Positions 7,154 through 8,796 of a stretch of 8,796 nt of DNA are shown piece by piece. The notes under the pieces were generated by a model. That model had not been told where the DNA came from, ran no database searches, and saw nothing but the letters and a program-made list of their open reading frames with translations. The position numbers were made by a program, and so were the translations under genes. Source of the DNA: Clostridia bacterium (GTDB lineage Bacteria; Bacillota; Clostridia; DSM-8532); the NCBI GenBank assembly GCA_026418215.1, contig JAOABT010000055.1:1-8796 (forward strand), given 5' to 3'. The stretch's first letter is position 1. Each line of letters starts with the position of its first letter.

Positions 7154-7447
7154 ATGGATTTGTCTCTTATTCTCTCGATTGCCGCGTGCCTGTTGGCGAT
7201 TGTCTATACGGTTTATTTGGTGGTAACGCGCCAGTGGGATAAGCTTAAGAAGCTGGCCTATGCGCTGATGCTTTCGGCTGAAAGATTCTATGCCGATGAG
7301 GATGGACAGAAGAAATTTAACGATGTATTCCGTGAGGTTTACTATAGTATTCCTAAATGGCTGAGGCGCTTTATTTCGGCGGAAGAACTTAAAAAGAAGC
7401 TTCAGGAGTGGTACGACCAGGCGAAAAACAGCTTGTCGCCATTTTAA
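7154..7447 (+). CDS. Small one-pass membrane protein, possible second holin or antiholin
   Basis: This 97-residue protein has a single hydrophobic segment at about 4-24 (SLILSIAACLLAIVYTVYLV), a basic stretch (26-33) that would place the rest in the cytoplasm, and then an amphipathic helical region. Residues 34-60 (LAYALMLSAERFYADEDGQKK onward) have the AE..aromatic..G.KK pattern of LLH-type phage holins (one N-terminal span, then a helical tail). It is the third gene of the lysis cassette, 23 bases after the endolysin, and ends just before a terminator. A holin, antiholin or accessory lysis protein are all possible; family membership is uncertain by eye. The short ORF on the opposite strand over the terminator is not supported. 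Confidence 0.6.
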   Translation: MDLSLILSIAACLLAIVYTVYLVVTRQWDKLKKLAYALMLSAERFYADEDGQKKFNDVFREVYYSIPKWLRRFISAEELKKKLQEWYDQAKNSLSPF

Positions 7448-7453
7448 TTCTGG

Positions 7454-7488
7454 GCGGGGTAATCTAAGAAAGGCTTGCCCCGCTTTTT
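7454..7488 (+). terminator. Intrinsic (Rho-independent) terminator after the lysis cassette
   Basis: GCGGGGTAA (7454-7462) pairs with TTGCCCCGC (7475-7483), a 9-bp stem containing one G-U pair, with a 12-base loop, followed directly by TTTTT (7484-7488). It begins seven bases after the stop codon of the small membrane protein. It should end or reduce transcription from the tail and lysis genes. The next gene starts 31 bases later and I see no clear promoter in the gap, so it is probably reached by read-through or antitermination. Confidence 0.82.
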
Positions 7489-7518
7489 AGTCTGTTCATG
7501 GAAGGGTGATGGGTCTTT

Positions 7519-8682
7519 ATGCTCTTATCCAAGGTGATTCGATTTGGCAACCATTTGAGCCAGCCTTCCATTGCGGTGTGCCGGCCCGAGTATACGATGC
7601 CTCCCACAGAGTTGCTTGCGGCTACTATTGATAACGGCACCGTGAGCGTGATGGGATGCAAGGAGACAGGAAAGCCCTCCTATCAGGATTATTGGTACGA
7701 CAAGTTCAAGGCAGGCCCGGCAAAAAAGGTAGCGATAGCCTACCGTGGTGAATGGAAACGGTTCTCTTACGGCGATGGCTCCCAGCGCTTTGTTTTCAGA
7801 ACGCTTGGCGATGTATGGATATTCCGGGTTCTTGCAGATGGAACACTTCTGGCACACGAAGGCAAAGATGGCTTGGTTTTGAACTTGGCGCAGGGCGTTA
7901 AAGAAGTAGCCGCTATGATGGGATGGAAAAGCACGGCGGTTGGCACAGACGACCACGGGCTGATTTGTGCCTACATCAAAGAGGATGGCAAGGTTTATTA
8001 CCGCAATTACGCCGAGCGATTTGACGGAACCTTGATTTGGGAGGATGAAAGCGAGTTTCCCGATTCGTTTGAAAATACCAAGAGCATCAGCCTTTTTAGG
8101 GGGAATGACTACCGAACCGGCTTCATTGTCTCCAACGGTGCCGAGTCCAAGGTGGTTTTTACCACACGGAACTGGGCTGCCATGGGAATTGGGGATGAAA
8201 ATATATCGGCTGGATTAAGTGACTTAATGATACAGACTACACATATTACTTACTATGACGGATATGGAGATGAGAAAATATCTGCTGGCATCTCAGACTT
8301 ATCAATTAAACTATTATATGGACTCTCCCCTATTCCTCAAGTCACAATAAATCCAGATGCTACTCATATTCAAATTACATTCGACCATGATTTGTATAGT
8401 GTCACAGGACAGCAAGCAGGATTCACAGTTAAGGACAACAAGAATATTGTCTTTGCAGTAACGGGTACGGCTTACGGTGCGGATAATAAAACTCTTATTT
8501 TGTCGTGTAATGATTTCAATAATGCAAGTGGAAATATGACAGTTTCGTATGACGCAACAAAAGCTACCATGATGGGTGAAACTGTTGCGTTGAATTCATT
8601 TAGCATTACATTCTTGCCAACTGGATTAGTACCTACAGTTAAGATACCGCCAGTACCTACTTTACTATACAATGCTGAATAG
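7519..8682 (+). CDS. Tail-fibre or receptor-binding-like protein with mosaic C-terminal half
   Basis: This 387-residue protein begins at ATG 7519, the first start after an in-frame TGA at 7507-7509, with GGTGA and GGG upstream. The N-terminal part (about 1-223) is rich in short beta strands, such as HGLICAYIKEDGKVYYRNYA and RGNDYRTGFIVSNGAES, and looks like repeated blades of a beta-propeller-like fold; I cannot name a family. Two 25-residue repeats follow, GDENISAGLSDLMI (225-238) and GDEKISAGISDLSI (250-263). Residues about 272-367 look like an Ig-like domain of the SwmB type (VTINPDATHIQITFD, then LILSC and MTVSYDATKA), and the end is Pro-rich. There is no signal peptide and no membrane segment. 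GC content falls sharply at about 8190, at the start of the repeats. Position after the lysis genes and this fold mix suggest a host-contact virion protein; that role is inferred. Confidence 0.6.
   Translation: MLLSKVIRFGNHLSQPSIAVCRPEYTMPPTELLAATIDNGTVSVMGCKETGKPSYQDYWYDKFKAGPAKKVAIAYRGEWKRFSYGDGSQRFVFRTLGDVWIFRVLADGTLLAHEGKDGLVLNLAQGVKEVAAMMGWKSTAVGTDDHGLICAYIKEDGKVYYRNYAERFDGTLIWEDESEFPDSFENTKSISLFRGNDYRTGFIVSNGAESKVVFTTRNWAAMGIGDENISAGLSDLMIQTTHITYYDGYGDEKISAGISDLSIKLLYGLSPIPQVTINPDATHIQITFDHDLYSVTGQQAGFTVKDNKNIVFAVTGTAYGADNKTLILSCNDFNNASGNMTVSYDATKATMMGETVALNSFSITFLPTGLVPTVKIPPVPTLLYNAE
8191..8307 (+). repeat. Two 25-codon tandem repeats (GDE-ISAG-SDL)
   Basis: Two units with 75-base spacing start at 8191 and 8266 in the same reading frame. 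Each encodes GDE[N/K]ISAG[L/I]SDL followed by a short hydrophobic strand. The codons differ at many third positions, so the duplication is old or kept by protein selection. The units join the N-terminal beta-rich part to the Ig-like C-terminal domain. Confidence 0.7.
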
Positions 8683-8688
8683 GAGGTG
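8681..8688 (+). promoter_or_regulatory. Strong ribosome binding site that selects a TTG start
   Basis: AGGAGGTG overlaps the TAG stop of the preceding gene and lies six bases before TTG 8695. The other nearby TTG (8691) runs into a stop after three codons. This site therefore decides the start of the last, partial gene. Confidence 0.8.
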
Positions 8689-8694
8689 GATTGA

Positions 8695-8796
8695 TTGAGT
8701 AAAGACCAAAAAATAATAATTGAATTCGATAACGATTTAATAGGCGATGTCACAGTTGTCAGTCCACCAAGAGCATATAAAACTGGAACAACCAAT
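8695..8796 (+). CDS. Partial gene of unknown function, probable tail/virion protein, cut by the window end
   Basis: From TTG 8695 the frame is open for 34 codons to the window edge. The visible residues are SKDQKIIIEFDNDLIGDVTV, then VSPPRAYKTGTTN. The start is chosen by the AGGAGGTG site six bases upstream, and the gene follows the stop of the previous gene by 12 bases, so the two are probably translated together. The strand-like IIIEFDNDLIGDVTV recalls the QITFDHDLYSVTG strand of the Ig-like domain in the preceding protein, which hints at a similar beta domain, but the fragment is too short for a family call. It shares the low GC content (about 30% in the line 8701-8760) of the preceding gene's 3' part, so it probably entered with it. 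Confidence 0.65.
   Translation, partial: MSKDQKIIIEFDNDLIGDVTVVSPPRAYKTGTTN

Noticed and set aside
7489..7518. Promoter between the terminator and the fibre-like gene
   Set aside because: No TTGACA/TATAAT-like pair with proper spacing fits in the 30 bases.
7525..7956. 143-codon open frame on the - strand over the fibre-like gene
   Set aside because: It is antisense to a + strand gene with a proper ribosome site and plausible beta-rich protein; no recognisable motif.
8472..8795. 107-codon open frame on the - strand at the right edge
   Set aside because: It would overlap the Ig-like domain end and the TTG-started gene, both better supported; it looks like a chance frame.

Overview
The window is a late-gene segment of a tailed phage or prophage of siphovirus type, almost certainly from a Gram-positive (Firmicutes/Clostridia-like) host. 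The grounds are a TP901-type tape measure protein, a Holin_4-like holin, an M15 (VanY-like) endolysin, strong Shine-Dalgarno sites, and all genes on the + strand with tiny gaps or overlaps. No integrase, tRNA, CRISPR array or transposase is visible. The first 18 bases are the Tn5/Nextera mosaic-end adapter, so the left edge is a library artefact and the first gene is truncated there.

Layout. 19-480: C-terminal part of a probable tail tube protein. 496-822 and 822-1112: a gpG/gpT-like pair of tail assembly chaperone frames, offset by -1, with candidate slip sites and a block of alternating GC-rich inverted repeats just downstream. 1135-5808: tape measure protein (1557 aa). 5828-7447: lysis cassette of holin, zinc D,D/L,D-type peptidase endolysin with two peptidoglycan-binding-like repeats, and a small one-pass membrane protein. 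7454-7488: an intrinsic terminator. 7519-8682: a tail-fibre/receptor-binding-like protein with a beta-rich N-terminal half, two 25-residue repeats and a C-terminal Ig-like domain. 8695-8796: the beginning of a further gene with a TTG start, cut by the window edge. No stretch over 300 bases lacks a gene.

How it works together. The tube protein would polymerise around the tape measure protein with help from the chaperones. The lysis cassette would release progeny. The last genes probably make host-contact structures. Two points stand out. The lysis cassette sits directly after the tape measure gene, where distal tail and tail-associated baseplate genes are usually found. Base composition also falls sharply, from about 50-55% to about 30-42% GC in hand-counted lines, at about 8190-8200 inside the 7519-8682 gene, exactly where the 25-residue repeats begin; this suggests a mosaic exchange of the receptor-binding end.

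I see no wholly new system. The best candidates for closer study are the frameshift/RNA-structure region at 793-885 and the composition break at about 8190.
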